A DNA stretch of 64,000 bases, from assembly GCF_041227145.1 (NCBI RefSeq), contig NZ_JBGFSP010000004.1:186001-250000 (forward strand). The letters are read 5' to 3'. Positions 36,443-46,245 of the stretch are shown piece after piece (within the stretch, counting starts at the first letter, position 1; every line of letters begins with the position of its first letter). A program made the translations under genes and the position numbers. Below the pieces are notes generated by a model. It did not search any database, was not told the DNA's origin, and saw only the letters and a program-made list of their open reading frames with translations. Source of the stretch: Bacteroides sp. AN502(2024). Its GTDB lineage: Bacteria > Bacteroidota > Bacteroidia > Bacteroidales > Bacteroidaceae.

Positions 36443-38002
36443 TCAGAATGGCAAAGGACCATCTCCGGGTGCTCCAAATGGATTCTCTGTCTGCGGTGCA
36501 AAATCGGGTGTAGGAGGAGCTATCAAACTGGCATTACCCTCATTCATCTTCGATCCTAACATAGCCCCTGCAGGCTCACCCGGCATCGGGATCACCGTAT
36601 CATCCTCCGGATTGGAGAAACGGGTATACTCACCCTTAAAGCGGAGCAGCACCTCTCCTACCGCACCATTACGGTGCTTGGCGATAACAATTTCCGCCAT
36701 ACCGCGCAAATCATTGCCGCGGTCATCCTGATAAATCTTATAGTATTCCGGACGGTGGATAAAGCACACTATATCGGCATCCTGCTCGATGGCTCCCGAT
36801 TCACGAAGGTCACTCAACTGCGGACGTTTACCATCGATACCTTCACGACTTTCCACCCCACGATTCAACTGTGACAGTGCGATAATCGGAATATTCAACT
36901 CTTTCGCCAATCCTTTCAACGAACGTGAAATGGTGCTAACTTCTTCCTGACGACTGCCAAATGCCATACCACTCGCATTCATCAACTGAAGGTAGTCGAT
37001 GATAATGATTCGCACCCCATGTTCACGTACCAGACGACGCGCTTTCGTTCGAAGTTCAAACACAGACAGAGACGGCGTATCATCCACATAAAGCGGTGCA
37101 TCCATCAGGTACTTCAGTTTATAATCCAATTGCTGCCATTCATAATTTGCCAGCTGTCCACTTTTAATTTTTTCACTCGGAATCTCACAAACATTGGAAA
37201 TCAAACGGTTCACCAACTGAACATTACTCATTTCAAGAGAAAACAAAGCCACCGGCTTCCGATAATCCACCGCAATGTTCTTGGCCATAGAAAGCACAAA
37301 AGCCGTCTTACCCATGGCTGGACGCGCAGCAATAATAATAAGATCGGAATTCTGCCAACCGGAAGTCATCTTGTCCAACTTCTTAAAACCACTCTCCAGT
37401 CCACTCAAACCGTCCGTTCGTGCCGCAGCTTTCTGAATCAGTTTATAAGCCTCATCAATCACGGGATTGATCTGCGTATAATCTTTTTTCATGTTCTGCT
37501 GCGAAATTTCAAAAAGCTTGCCTTCCGCTTCCTGCATCAGGTCGTCCACATCCAAAGTCTCGTCAAACGCCTTACTCTGGATATTACTTGTAAACGTTAT
37601 CAACTCACGCGCCAAAGATTTCTGTGCAATGATACGGGCATGATACTCAATATGTGCCGATGAAGCCACCTTGCTACTCAATTGAGTAATATAGAAAGGC
37701 CCCCCCACCTCTTCCAATTCACCGCGTTTGCTAAGCTGTTCCTTTACAGTCAGAATATCCACCGGTTTCTGGTTCACTGCAAGGTCGGTGATAGCAGAGT
37801 AAATCAACTGATGCCGATGTTCGTAAAAAGATTCGGGACGAAGAATTTCACTCACCAATGAATAAGCATCCTTTTCAATCATTAAAGCTCCTAAAACAGC
37901 TTCTTCCAATTCAGGAGCCTGCGGCTGAATACGACCATAATCATTTACCGGTTGCACTTTAGTAGACTTTGTTTTGCGGATATATTTTTTCTGTTCAGCC
38001 AT
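36443..38002 (-). CDS. dnaB: Replicative DNA helicase DnaB
   Basis: 519 residues. The N-terminal domain (about 25-130: PQAPELEEAVLGALMIEKDAY) binds primase. The RecA-like motor has Walker A ARPAMGKTAFVLSMA (about 228-240), VALFSLEMS, IIIIDYLQLM (Walker B), ALSQLNRGVESR and DLRESGAIEQDADIV. No intein interrupts the Walker motifs. The C-terminal tail is rich in Pro, Gly and Ala. Single unit, divergent from ispE. Confidence 0.97.
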   Translation of the reverse strand: MAEQKKYIRKTKSTKVQPVNDYGRIQPQAPELEEAVLGALMIEKDAYSLVSEILRPESFYEHRHQLIYSAITDLAVNQKPVDILTVKEQLSKRGELEEVGGPFYITQLSSKVASSAHIEYHARIIAQKSLARELITFTSNIQSKAFDETLDVDDLMQEAEGKLFEISQQNMKKDYTQINPVIDEAYKLIQKAAARTDGLSGLESGFKKLDKMTSGWQNSDLIIIAARPAMGKTAFVLSMAKNIAVDYRKPVALFSLEMSNVQLVNRLISNVCEIPSEKIKSGQLANYEWQQLDYKLKYLMDAPLYVDDTPSLSVFELRTKARRLVREHGVRIIIIDYLQLMNASGMAFGSRQEEVSTISRSLKGLAKELNIPIIALSQLNRGVESREGIDGKRPQLSDLRESGAIEQDADIVCFIHRPEYYKIYQDDRGNDLRGMAEIVIAKHRNGAVGEVLLRFKGEYTRFSNPEDDTVIPMPGEPAGAMLGSKMNEGNASLIAPPTPDFAPQTENPFGAPGDGPLPF

Positions 38003-38086
38003 TAATCAATTAAAAATTAAAAATTAAACATTAAAAGTCGCAACCGGATAGATCCATTCACAACAACATTCTTCCGGTCGGGAGGG

Positions 38087-38094
38087 CAAAGATA
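38087..38094 (-). promoter_or_regulatory. -7 box of dnaB promoter
   Basis: Minus strand TATCTTTG, an exact consensus match, 85 bases before the dnaB start. Back to back with the ispE promoter. Confidence 0.55.
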
Positions 38095-38138
38095 GAATAT
38101 AATAACGAAGAATAGATAAGGAAAAATGAAGATTTTAG

Positions 38139-38146
38139 TAACTTTG
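38139..38146 (+). promoter_or_regulatory. -7 box of ispE promoter
   Basis: TAACTTTG, an exact consensus match, 44 bases before the ispE start. Confidence 0.55.
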
Positions 38147-38189
38147 CCCCCTGTGCTGCATTTTTATATTTTTTAATTTTTAATTGATC

Positions 38190-39014
38190 ATGATCACTTT
38201 TCCTAATATCAAAATAAACCTGGGACTTTCCATCACGGAAAAACGCCCGGATGGATACCATAACCTAGAAACAGTTTTCTATCCGGTGGCTCTTGAAGAT
38301 GCTCTAGAAATACGGACTTCTGCTGAAGCAGAAAAAAAGATCACCCTCCACCAGTATGGCATGGCAATAACTAGCAATCCGGAGGACAACCTCGTTGTAA
38401 AGGCTTATTCACTGCTGGACAATGAATTTCACCTTCCCCCTGTCGAAGTTCATTTGTACAAACATATTCCTTCGGGAGCCGGACTGGGGGGAGGTTCATC
38501 CGATGCCGCTTTTATGCTGAAGTTGCTCAATGATCATTTCCAGCTGGAATTGTCCGAAGAGCAACTGGAGGTATATGCTGCTACCTTGGGAGCAGACTGT
38601 GCTTTCTTTATTAAAAACAAGCCGACCTATGCCGAAGGTATCGGAAACATCTTCTCCCCAGTCGAACTTTCATTAAGCGGCTATCCAATCATAATTGTCA
38701 AACCGAATGTTTTTGTTTCCACCCGGGAAGCCTTTTCCAACATTCATCCCCACCGTCCGGAATATCCGGTCAGGGAAATAATCCGGCGTCCGGTGCAAGA
38801 ATGGAAAGATACCTTAATCAATGATTTCGAAGCAAGTGTATTCCCGCAATACCCCGTTATCGGAGAAATCAAAGAAGAGATCTATCGTCGAGGAGCAATC
38901 TACGCATCCATGAGCGGCTCCGGATCTTCGGTGTTCGGGTTGTTTGCTCCCGAAATCACCCTACCGGAGGTTGATTGGGGGACGGACGTATTCTGTTTTA
39001 AAGGAAAGCTATAA
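38190..39014 (+). CDS. ispE: 4-diphosphocytidyl-2-C-methyl-D-erythritol kinase
   Basis: GHMP kinase of the non-mevalonate isoprenoid pathway. 274 residues from the ATG at 38190 ([13 protein letters not shown]). Motifs: [23 protein letters not shown] (substrate site), the ATP loop [17 protein letters not shown] (about 90-106) and [11 protein letters not shown] near the C-terminus. Single gene on the plus strand. Confidence 0.96.
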   Translation: MITFPNIKINLGLSITEKRPDGYHNLETVFYPVALEDALEIRTSAEAEKKITLHQYGMAITSNPEDNLVVKAYSLLDNEFHLPPVEVHLYKHIPSGAGLGGGSSDAAFMLKLLNDHFQLELSEEQLEVYAATLGADCAFFIKNKPTYAEGIGNIFSPVELSLSGYPIIIVKPNVFVSTREAFSNIHPHRPEYPVREIIRRPVQEWKDTLINDFEASVFPQYPVIGEIKEEIYRRGAIYASMSGSGSSVFGLFAPEITLPEVDWGTDVFCFKGKL

Positions 39015-39070
39015 CGAGCCCTACAGCGTGGGATATTCAGTAATGTCTCTAATGCTTAAAGACAATAAAA

Positions 39071-39100
39071 ACGGTACCACGACTCACGCCGTAGTACCGT
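39071..39100 (+). terminator. Hairpin after ispE
   Basis: Stem ACGGTAC-ACG / CGT-GTACCGT, 56 bases past the ispE stop. There is no T run, so termination efficiency is doubtful. A smaller hairpin TATGCCTGAGAGGCATA follows at about 39156-39172. Confidence 0.45.
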
Positions 39101-39282
39101 CACAACACAAACACAAAATAAAACACGACAAAACTACTATGTAATCTTTCCTGTCTATGCCTGAGAGGCATACGTACTATCTATGTATATTCACATACTC
39201 ATAAATAGCTTCAGGTCGATTAGCATTAAATAAACAAACCGCATGCACGATTTGTTCAGTTCCCTATTTAATTAAAAAATCC

Positions 39283-40320
39283 TCATTTATGAGATCCTTT
39301 TTCACGAAGTTTCAATTGCCAGTTCCATGCAGAGCGTAAAGTATCCTCTAAAGTCTCTACGGCCTTCCATCCCAGCTCTTTATTAGCAAAATCCGGATTA
39401 GCCCAGACCTTTTCAATGTCACCCGCACGACGTCCGACAATCTGATAATTCAATTTTACACCGGTGGCTTTTTCAAAAGCATTTATCAATTCCAATACAG
39501 AAACGCCACGTCCTGTACCGATATTAAACACTTCCACTTTTTCTTTTTGTGTCTTTTCCAAGATACGACGGATAGCAATCACATGTGCTTTAGCTAAGTC
39601 AACCACATTAATAAAGTCACGGATACAAGAACCGTCCGGTGTATCATAATCATCCCCAAACACGCTTAGTTTCTCACGGATACCGATAGCTGTCTGAGTC
39701 AGATATGGAATCAGGTTTTGAGGAACCCCGTTGGGCAGTTCACCCAGCAATGCAGTAGGATGTGCACCAATCGGATTGAAATAGCGCAACATGATTGCAT
39801 TGATCGGAGCACCTGAAGCTACCGTATCACGAATAATCTCTTCGTTGATCTGTTTGGTATTTCCATAAGGTGATTCCGCTTTCTTAATGGGAGCCTTCTC
39901 CGTTACCGGCAGTTCATCCGGCTGGCCGTATACTGTACAAGAAGAAGAGAACACAATACCTTCTACTCCATGTTTTGGCATCAATTCGAGAAGATTAATC
40001 AAAGAAACCAAGTTATTACGGTAGTAAAGCAACGGTTTCTGTACCGACTCTCCTACAGCTTTGCTTGCTGCAAAGTGAATGATCGCCTTAATTCCTTTAT
40101 ATTTTGTAAATACTGCATCCAGACCGGCAAAGTCCAAACAATCCAATTTCTCAAAAACCGGGCGAATACCGGAAACTTTCTCTATATTGTCAACAACGTC
40201 AGCATTAGAATTTGATAAATTATCGATAATGATTACTTCATATCCACTGTTTTGTAACTCCACAACAGTATGAGACCCAATATATCCTGTCCCGCCTGTC
40301 ACTAAAATTCTTTCTTTCAT
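39283..40320 (-). CDS. galE: UDP-glucose 4-epimerase
   Basis: Interconverts UDP-glucose and UDP-galactose. 345 residues, short-chain dehydrogenase fold. The NAD-binding GGTGYIGSHT (about 8-17), the FSSSCTVYG strand and the catalytic pair in SPYGNTK (YxxxK, about 150) are intact. Motifs LRYFNPIGAHP, DYDTPDGSCIRDFINVVDLA and FNIGTGRGVSVLEL support GalE. Single unit with a -7 box at 40377-40384. Confidence 0.96.
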   Translation of the reverse strand: MKERILVTGGTGYIGSHTVVELQNSGYEVIIIDNLSNSNADVVDNIEKVSGIRPVFEKLDCLDFAGLDAVFTKYKGIKAIIHFAASKAVGESVQKPLLYYRNNLVSLINLLELMPKHGVEGIVFSSSCTVYGQPDELPVTEKAPIKKAESPYGNTKQINEEIIRDTVASGAPINAIMLRYFNPIGAHPTALLGELPNGVPQNLIPYLTQTAIGIREKLSVFGDDYDTPDGSCIRDFINVVDLAKAHVIAIRRILEKTQKEKVEVFNIGTGRGVSVLELINAFEKATGVKLNYQIVGRRAGDIEKVWANPDFANKELGWKAVETLEDTLRSAWNWQLKLREKGSHK

Positions 40321-40376
40321 ATATTTTATAAATGGTTAGTTTCTCGGTTTATTATTGTTTGAGTTACAAATATATG

Positions 40377-40384
40377 GAAATAAA
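40377..40384 (-). promoter_or_regulatory. -7 box of galE promoter
   Basis: Minus strand TATATTTG, an exact consensus match, 57 bases before the galE start. Confidence 0.5.
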
Positions 40385-40465
40385 ATGGATTTGCAATACC
40401 TTATCACGAATTTATTTACCGAGAAGCAAAAAAAGTACAAATTAGGGGATTCAGGTAAAAAAAGA

Positions 40466-40511
40466 ATTGGAAACTCCGGCTTGTATGTCACTACATAGCA
40501 GAGCTTCCAAT
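40466..40511 (-). terminator. Terminator of the rnf operon
   Basis: Arms ATTGGAA-CTC / GAG-TTCCAAT, 29 bases past the rnfA stop. On the minus strand the stem is followed by CTTTTTTTAC, a good intrinsic terminator. Confidence 0.75.
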
Positions 40512-40539
40512 CCTCTATTTAATTATCAACTGTAAATCC

Positions 40540-41112
40540 TTACACCACGCCGGAGAATCCCATGAATGCCATAGCAAGCAAACCGGCGGTAATCAAGGCA
40601 ATCGGAGTTCCTTGCATTCCTTTCGGAACTTTCACGAGGCTCATCTGTTCGCGCAACCCGGCAAAAAGCACCAGTGCCAGACCGAAGCCAAGAGCCGTAG
40701 AGAATGCATACACAACGCCTGTTAGCAGATCATAGTCTTTCTGAATCACCAGGATAGCCACACCAAGAATACAACAGTTGGTCGTAATCAGCGGCAAGAA
40801 CACACCCAAAGCCTGATATAGAGCCGGGGATACCTTTTTCAGAATGATTTCCACCATTTGCACCAGTCCGGCAATCACCAAAATGAACGTAATCGTCTGC
40901 AAATAGCCCAGTCCGAAAATATCCAATACAAACTTCTGTATCAGGAAGGTGACGATGGTAGCAATGGTCAGCACGAAAGCAACCGCAGCGCTCATACCCA
41001 ACGCAGTCTCCACCTTCTTGGATACTCCCAAGAACGGGCAGATACCCAAGAACTGCGACAACACGATGTTGTTTACAAAGATTGCCGAAATAAATATCAA
41101 TATATATTCCAT
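40540..41112 (-). CDS. rnfA: Rnf electron transport complex subunit RnfA
   Basis: 190-residue inner-membrane subunit with about six membrane helices (start MEYILIFISAIFVNNIVLSQFLGICPFLGVS). The conserved NNIVLSQFLGICPFLG and NCCILGVAI segments identify RnfA; in related complexes the cysteines of RnfA and RnfE hold a [2Fe-2S] cluster in the membrane. Last gene of rseC-rnfBCDGEA. The complex moves electrons from ferredoxin to NAD+ while pumping Na+ or H+. Confidence 0.96.
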   Translation of the reverse strand: MEYILIFISAIFVNNIVLSQFLGICPFLGVSKKVETALGMSAAVAFVLTIATIVTFLIQKFVLDIFGLGYLQTITFILVIAGLVQMVEIILKKVSPALYQALGVFLPLITTNCCILGVAILVIQKDYDLLTGVVYAFSTALGFGLALVLFAGLREQMSLVKVPKGMQGTPIALITAGLLAMAFMGFSGVV

Positions 41113-41134
41113 ATTCTTTTCTTATTTAATTGAA

Positions 41135-41719
41135 TTAGGCCTTCTTTAAACTGTTAATCAGCGCAATGAGGTATCCCAAAGCGATGAAAGCACCCGGAGC
41201 CAATACAAATACCAACATTCCATATTCTTCCGGCATGATGGTCAGATTGAAGATTTTACCGGTTCCCAAAAATTCGCGAACAGCCCCCAGCAAAGTCAGG
41301 GCGATGGTAAAACCAAGTCCCATGCCGATACCGTCGAACATAGAGGCAACCGGATTATTCTTGGCAGCGAAAGCTTCGGCACGCCCCAGTACGATACAGT
41401 TTACTACAATCAACGGAATGAAAAGACCGAGTGTAGCATATAGTCCCGGCACGTAAGCCTGCATCACCATTTGAAGCAAAGTCACGAAAGACGCGATCAC
41501 CACAATAAAGGATGGAATACGCACCATATCCGGAATCAGATTCTTTATTAAAGAGATCACCACATTCGAGCAGATTAACACGAACATGGTGGCCAGTCCC
41601 ATGCCCATACCATTGATGGCCGATGACGTGGTACCCAATGTAGGACACATACCGAGCAGGAGTACAAACGTAGGATTCTCTTTAATAATCCCGTTCATCA
41701 TTACTTTAAAGTTATTCAT
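41135..41719 (-). CDS. rnfE: Rnf electron transport complex subunit RnfE
   Basis: 194 residues, six membrane helices, paralogous to RnfA. Motifs: KENPTFVLLLGMCPTLG, the cysteine-bearing IPLIVVNCIVLGRAEAFA and GMGLGFTIALTLLGAVREFLGTG. Sits 14 bases after rnfG and 22 before rnfA. Confidence 0.96.
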   Translation of the reverse strand: MNNFKVMMNGIIKENPTFVLLLGMCPTLGTTSSAINGMGMGLATMFVLICSNVVISLIKNLIPDMVRIPSFIVVIASFVTLLQMVMQAYVPGLYATLGLFIPLIVVNCIVLGRAEAFAAKNNPVASMFDGIGMGLGFTIALTLLGAVREFLGTGKIFNLTIMPEEYGMLVFVLAPGAFIALGYLIALINSLKKA

Positions 41720-41733
41720 ATCTGTCTCCTTTC

Positions 41734-42501
41734 TTATTTTGCACTGACTGAATCAGTGAGTTCAACTCTAATAGTAGCTTGGGTAGTGGTATTCGTCTCT
41801 TCAGTAATAGTTTCCGCTGAAGCAACATTTTCGGGAGCCGCTACTTGAGAGGCACCGGTCACTCCGTCCGCCTCTCCGCCCTCAGCCTTATAGACTCTAT
41901 AAGCAGCGTTGACAGCATTCAGAAAAGCACGTGAAGTAATAGTAGAAGCCGTAATAGCATCCACCTCTCCCCCATCTTTGCTGACAGTCAATGGAGTTTC
42001 ACCCGGATTCATACCCAAAATAGATTTTTTGCTCTCTTCGTGAGATACCGCCTTTTCTCCCTTGGCAGGATCATAAGCCCCGAACCATTTATCGGCTTTA
42101 GAACCCAATCCCGGAGTTTCCGCATGGGCCAACAGGGAGTAGTTATAAATTTTACCTTCAGCATTAAAACCAACCAAGACTTTCAGCTCGCCACCAAATC
42201 CCATTGATTTAGCTTCCACAGCCGTACCCACCAGTTCTTCTCCATTCTTAGCCGGATAAACGATAAAATCTACGTTCTTCTTTCCGTCTTTCTCGCTGAA
42301 GATCGTATCACTCTCCGCTACCGGATTATTGGTAAATTCAGGAAGAACCTTTTTCAAAGCCTCGTTCAGCGTCTTCGCATTTGCTTCAGCGATGGGATCT
42401 TTCGTCAGTTCATTCACATAAGCCAGCAACGCTACGGAGACAGCAGTCACTCCCGTAAGCACTAGCAACATATTCTTTAAAGATGATTCTAACTTTTTCA
42501 T
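41734..42501 (-). CDS. rnfG: Rnf electron transport complex subunit RnfG
   Basis: 255 residues. One N-terminal membrane helix (about 8-28) anchors a periplasmic FMN-binding domain. The flavinylation segment reads DAITASTITS (about 180-190), a variant of the usual (S/T)GAT-type motif whose Thr carries FMN. GLGSKADKWFGAY is typical. The C-terminal 45 residues (after VYKAEGGEADG) are Thr/Glu/Ala-rich, low-complexity and probably flexible. Overlaps the rnfD end by 4 bases. Confidence 0.94.
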   Translation of the reverse strand: MKKLESSLKNMLLVLTGVTAVSVALLAYVNELTKDPIAEANAKTLNEALKKVLPEFTNNPVAESDTIFSEKDGKKNVDFIVYPAKNGEELVGTAVEAKSMGFGGELKVLVGFNAEGKIYNYSLLAHAETPGLGSKADKWFGAYDPAKGEKAVSHEESKKSILGMNPGETPLTVSKDGGEVDAITASTITSRAFLNAVNAAYRVYKAEGGEADGVTGASQVAAPENVASAETITEETNTTTQATIRVELTDSVSAK

Positions 42502-43505
42502 TTCTTCTTCGCTACCTCCCCAAAGCGTTTAGGTTTACAATAGGTGTTAATCAGCGGAGTGAACGCATTCATAATCAGGATGGCGAACGACATACCTTCG
42601 GGATAGGCTCCAAACAGGCGGATAACCACCGTCAGCAAACCGATACATACACCATAAATCAACATTCCTTTCTTGCTCATCGGAGAAGTCACATAGTCGG
42701 TTGCCATAAAGACGGCCCCCAGCATCAGACCACCGGAAAGCAACTGCAATACCGGAGAAACATATTTTTCCGGATCTGTAAGGTGCATGATACCGGCAAA
42801 GATAAATACGGTAGCCAGGATAGATACAGGAATATGCCAGGTGATAATCTTCTTCCAAAGCATATAAACCAACCCGATCAATAGAGCCAGTGCGCTCACT
42901 TCACCCAAACATCCGCCGTTCTGTCCGATCAGCAAGCTCAATGCATCCGGAATCTGGCTTAAAGCATCCATAGCTGCGCTCTTATCTGTAGCATGAATCG
43001 CCTGTTTCATCAATGCTAGCGGAGTAGCACCGGTGGTAGCGTCCGTATAGGCTGTCAACTGTCCGACTACCGGCCAGCTGGTCATCTGCACGGGGAAAGA
43101 GAGCAACAAAAATACACGTCCTGCCAATGCAGGGTTGAAAGGATTGCATCCCAGTCCGCCAAAAGACATCTTGCCTACACCGATAGCAAACAATGCGCCC
43201 ACGATGATAATCCATATAGGCAGGTTAGACGGTAAGTTAAATGCCAGTAACACACCTGTGATGATGGCAGAGCCGTCACAAATGGTAGTGGCAGGCTTCT
43301 TCATTACATATTTTCCGATCGCCCATTCAAAAAACAAACAAGCCGCAACGGAAGTAGCCGTGACAATCAGGGCACCCAGTCCGAAGAAATAGAGAGACAC
43401 CAGAAAAGCCGGAATCAGTGCGATCAGCACGCCATACATATTTTTCTGTACGCTGTCTCCGCCATGGACGTGGGGCGATAGTGATACGATTAATTTATTT
43501 TCCAT
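42498..43505 (-). CDS. rnfD: Rnf electron transport complex subunit RnfD
   Basis: 335-residue membrane subunit with about nine helices. The flavinylation motif TGATPLALMK (Thr-linked FMN, about 170) is intact. MSFGGLGCNPFNPALAGRVFLL and FFMATDYVTSP-like (FMATDYVTSPMSKKG) are signature segments. Five bases after rnfC and overlapping rnfG, so tightly coupled. Confidence 0.96.
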   Translation of the reverse strand: MENKLIVSLSPHVHGGDSVQKNMYGVLIALIPAFLVSLYFFGLGALIVTATSVAACLFFEWAIGKYVMKKPATTICDGSAIITGVLLAFNLPSNLPIWIIIVGALFAIGVGKMSFGGLGCNPFNPALAGRVFLLLSFPVQMTSWPVVGQLTAYTDATTGATPLALMKQAIHATDKSAAMDALSQIPDALSLLIGQNGGCLGEVSALALLIGLVYMLWKKIITWHIPVSILATVFIFAGIMHLTDPEKYVSPVLQLLSGGLMLGAVFMATDYVTSPMSKKGMLIYGVCIGLLTVVIRLFGAYPEGMSFAILIMNAFTPLINTYCKPKRFGEVAKKK

Positions 43506-43510
43506 ATTCG

Positions 43511-44848
43511 TTATTTTTTAGCTTGACGTGCACGAATCATACCTCCCACTTTGCCTTTACCCAGACGACAATAGTCGAGCAACGGACGGTTGGCAGGACA
43601 AGTGAACTGGCAAGAGCCGCACTCGATACAATCCATGATTCTTTCTTTTTCCATTCTTTCAAAATCTCCGTTTTCAGACAAGGCTCCGAGCAGGTACGGC
43701 TCCAGTCCCATCGGACAGGCACTCACACACTTCGCACAACGGATACAAGTCTGTGCCTCACCACGTTTGGCTTCCTTTCTGTTCATAATCAAGATACCGG
43801 AACTGCCCTTTGCAGTAGGAACCTCTGTGTTTACCAACGCCTTACCCATCATCGGACCACCACCAATCACCTTACCGGTATCTTCGGGAAGTCCACCGCA
43901 AGCGTCGATCAACTGCTTCATCGGCGTACCGATACGAGCCAGGAAGTTAGACGGTTTGGCAACCGACTTTCCTGTCACGGTAACCACCCGTTCGAACAAC
44001 GGCTTATTCTTCTGTACCGCTTCATAAACGGCAAATGCTGTTCCCACATTCTGCACGACTGCTCCCGTAGAGATAGGCAACGCACCGCTGGCCACCTGTC
44101 GTTTGGTAATTGCATCGATCAACTGCTTTTCACCTCCTTGCGGATATTTCACCTTCAAGGGCACAATCTCGATGCCTGCGTAGTTGACAGCCACTTTCGT
44201 CATCAGCTCGATAGCATCCGGCTTATTATTTTCGATTCCGATAAATGCCTTGTTCACTTTCACCGCTTTCATCAGGATAGAAACACCTACCATGATTTCT
44301 TCCGCATGTTCCAGCATCAGCTGATGGTCGGCAGTCAGGTAAGGTTCACACTCTACGGCATTGATGATCACACATTCAGCCTTGAAAGAAGGAGGAGGAC
44401 AAAGTTTCACTTGAGTAGGGAAACATGCACCGCCCAGCCCTACGATTCCGGCATCGGCAATCTTCTTCACAATTTCTTCTGCAGAAAGATTGCACTCTTT
44501 CACCAGTGTAGTGCTACGGTCGATCGTTTCTTCCCATTCATCGCCTTCCACATCAATGAAGATAGCAGGTTTCGCATAACCGCTGGCATCGACTATGGTA
44601 TCAATCTTCGACACTTTACCACTGACTGAAGAGTGAATTGCTGCCGAAACAAAGCCGGCAGGTTCGGCAATCTTGGTGCCTACCTTTACCACATCCCCTT
44701 TCGCAACAATCGGTTTTGCAGGAGCACCGATGTGCTGTCCCAGCAAAATAACAGCCTTTGCAGGAACTTCCGCTGTGATAATGGGTTGATGTGCCGACAA
44801 TTTATTTTCGTGTGGATGAACTCCACCAATTGAAAATGTCTTTAACAT
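43511..44848 (-). CDS. rnfC: Rnf electron transport complex subunit RnfC
   Basis: 445 residues. NADH- and FMN-binding subunit on the cytoplasmic face. GLGGACFPTQVKL and GGGPMMGKAL are the nucleotide-binding segments; two 4Fe-4S motifs follow, CIRCAKCVSACP (about 375) and CIECGSCQFTCP (about 415). The short C-terminal tail lacks the long repeat extension seen in E. coli RsxC. Between rnfB and rnfD. Confidence 0.97.
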   Translation of the reverse strand: MLKTFSIGGVHPHENKLSAHQPIITAEVPAKAVILLGQHIGAPAKPIVAKGDVVKVGTKIAEPAGFVSAAIHSSVSGKVSKIDTIVDASGYAKPAIFIDVEGDEWEETIDRSTTLVKECNLSAEEIVKKIADAGIVGLGGACFPTQVKLCPPPSFKAECVIINAVECEPYLTADHQLMLEHAEEIMVGVSILMKAVKVNKAFIGIENNKPDAIELMTKVAVNYAGIEIVPLKVKYPQGGEKQLIDAITKRQVASGALPISTGAVVQNVGTAFAVYEAVQKNKPLFERVVTVTGKSVAKPSNFLARIGTPMKQLIDACGGLPEDTGKVIGGGPMMGKALVNTEVPTAKGSSGILIMNRKEAKRGEAQTCIRCAKCVSACPMGLEPYLLGALSENGDFERMEKERIMDCIECGSCQFTCPANRPLLDYCRLGKGKVGGMIRARQAKK

Positions 44849-44872
44849 ACAATTCTGTATTTTATTCTGTTA

Positions 44873-45778
44873 TTATTCTGTTACTTTCGGAGCTTCAGCC
44901 GGAGCTTTCGGAGCAGCCGTTTCTTTCGGAGCATCCGGAGCCTCTTCCGTCTTCGGTTTGCGCGGCGGAAAATTCAACTCGACAATGGCATTCTGCGGAC
45001 AAACTTCCACACATTTCCGGCAAGATTTGCACTTGTTCGGATCGATGTAAGCCAAGTTGTTTTCCAACGTAATAGCTTCGAACGGACAAGTCTTCACACA
45101 CTTGCCACAACCGATACAACTAACCGTACAAGCCTTGCGTGCCACCGCTCCCTTATCCTTATTCACACAAGAGACGTATACACGGCGCGACTTCTTTCCT
45201 TGAGGGCGAATCTCGATAATCGCCTTCGGACAAGCCTTCACACAAGCACCACAAGCCGTACATTTCGCTTCGTCCACTTCCGGAATTCCTGTTTCAGGAT
45301 TCATGTGGATGGCATCGAACCGGCAGGCAGCCACACAATCGCCACATCCCAAACAACCGTAGCTGCACCCGGTTTCTCCGCCATACAGCGAAGCAGCGAT
45401 CGCGCAACTCTTAGCACCGTCGTACTGGTTGATACGCGGACGATTGCTACAAGTTCCATTACATCTAACCACTGCTACCATCGGTTCAGCCTCACCGGCT
45501 GCCAGTCCGAGGATATCAGCAACCTTTGCCATAACAGGCTGTCCGCCTACGGGGCAGAACTTGCCATCCAGTGATCCGGCTTTGACACAAGCGTCGGCAA
45601 ATCCGCTACAACCAGGGTAGCCACATCCACCACAATTAGCCTGGGGCAAAACTTCCCCCACCTGGGCAATCCGCGGGTCTTCATACACGGCAAATTTCTT
45701 GGAAGCTACATAAAGAATAGCGGCCAATACAAGCGCTATCGCTCCCAATGAAATCACTGCAATCAGAATCAAATTCAT
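44873..45778 (-). CDS. rnfB: Rnf electron transport complex subunit RnfB
   Basis: 301-residue ferredoxin-like subunit that accepts electrons from soluble ferredoxin. An N-terminal helix (about 3-25) anchors it. The cluster motif CGGCGYPGCSGFADAC lies near residue 50. Four further CxxCxxCxxxC motifs follow: CLGCGDCVAACR, CTACGACVKACP, CIGCGKCVKTCP and CKSCRKCVEVCP. The tail is rich in Ala, Pro, Glu and Lys and is probably disordered. More clusters than the E. coli RsxB, as is usual in Bacteroides and clostridia. Confidence 0.97.
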   Translation of the reverse strand: MNLILIAVISLGAIALVLAAILYVASKKFAVYEDPRIAQVGEVLPQANCGGCGYPGCSGFADACVKAGSLDGKFCPVGGQPVMAKVADILGLAAGEAEPMVAVVRCNGTCSNRPRINQYDGAKSCAIAASLYGGETGCSYGCLGCGDCVAACRFDAIHMNPETGIPEVDEAKCTACGACVKACPKAIIEIRPQGKKSRRVYVSCVNKDKGAVARKACTVSCIGCGKCVKTCPFEAITLENNLAYIDPNKCKSCRKCVEVCPQNAIVELNFPPRKPKTEEAPDAPKETAAPKAPAEAPKVTE

Positions 45779-45784
45779 AATGTT

Positions 45785-46210
45785 TTAGTTATTTATTGGT
45801 TTTATAGTAAATGAAAATTTCTGTTTCAGTCGCATTTTATTGAGCCACAAGACGAAATAATAAGGCATAAGGACAGCTAAGGAAAAAAGAGCTGCATACA
45901 ATTCATTCTCCATCAATGCCATAAAAAGGAATAAAGAAAAAATCAGAAGTATGAAAGGAAGTACAAAAGCCAATACTACCGCCATCATGCCCATCGACAT
46001 TTCGCCAACTACCATCACCCTCTCTCCTACTTGATAAGAAGCAGCCGCAGTATCCGTTATATCTATGATTTTGTCCTTACTATCCGATGAGGAACAGTGC
46101 CCCTTTGCACTACAAGCCGCACAAGCCGATGTCTGGACAATCCTCACCGACAGATGAGAATCTTGTATGTTTTCCACAATACCTAGATGCTTTATAATAT
46201 TATTAGTCAT
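45785..46210 (-). CDS. rseC: RseC-family (SoxR-reducing system) protein
   Basis: 141 residues. The N-terminal part has TSACAACSAKGHCSSSD, a cysteine cluster typical of RseC, and two membrane helices follow (about 75-125). First gene of the rnf operon, 6 bases before rnfB, a standard position in Bacteroides. In E. coli RseC assists reduction of SoxR and modulates sigma-E; here a role in Rnf assembly or redox balance is inferred. Confidence 0.92.
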   Translation of the reverse strand: MTNNIIKHLGIVENIQDSHLSVRIVQTSACAACSAKGHCSSSDSKDKIIDITDTAAASYQVGERVMVVGEMSMGMMAVVLAFVLPFILLIFSLFLFMALMENELYAALFSLAVLMPYYFVLWLNKMRLKQKFSFTIKPINN

Positions 46211-46237
46211 TTTGCAAACTCCGCATTACAAATCGCG

Positions 46238-46245
46238 GCAAATTT
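46238..46245 (-). promoter_or_regulatory. -7 box of rnf operon promoter
   Basis: Minus strand TAAATTTG, an exact consensus match, 28 bases before the rseC start. Confidence 0.55.

Noticed and set aside
36443..38002. Intein or insertion in dnaB
   Set aside because: Walker A and downstream motifs are continuous and the length is normal.
43418..44629. 403-codon open frame antisense to rnfC and rnfD
   Set aside because: His- and Arg-rich shadow of the rnf genes, with no start signal or domain.
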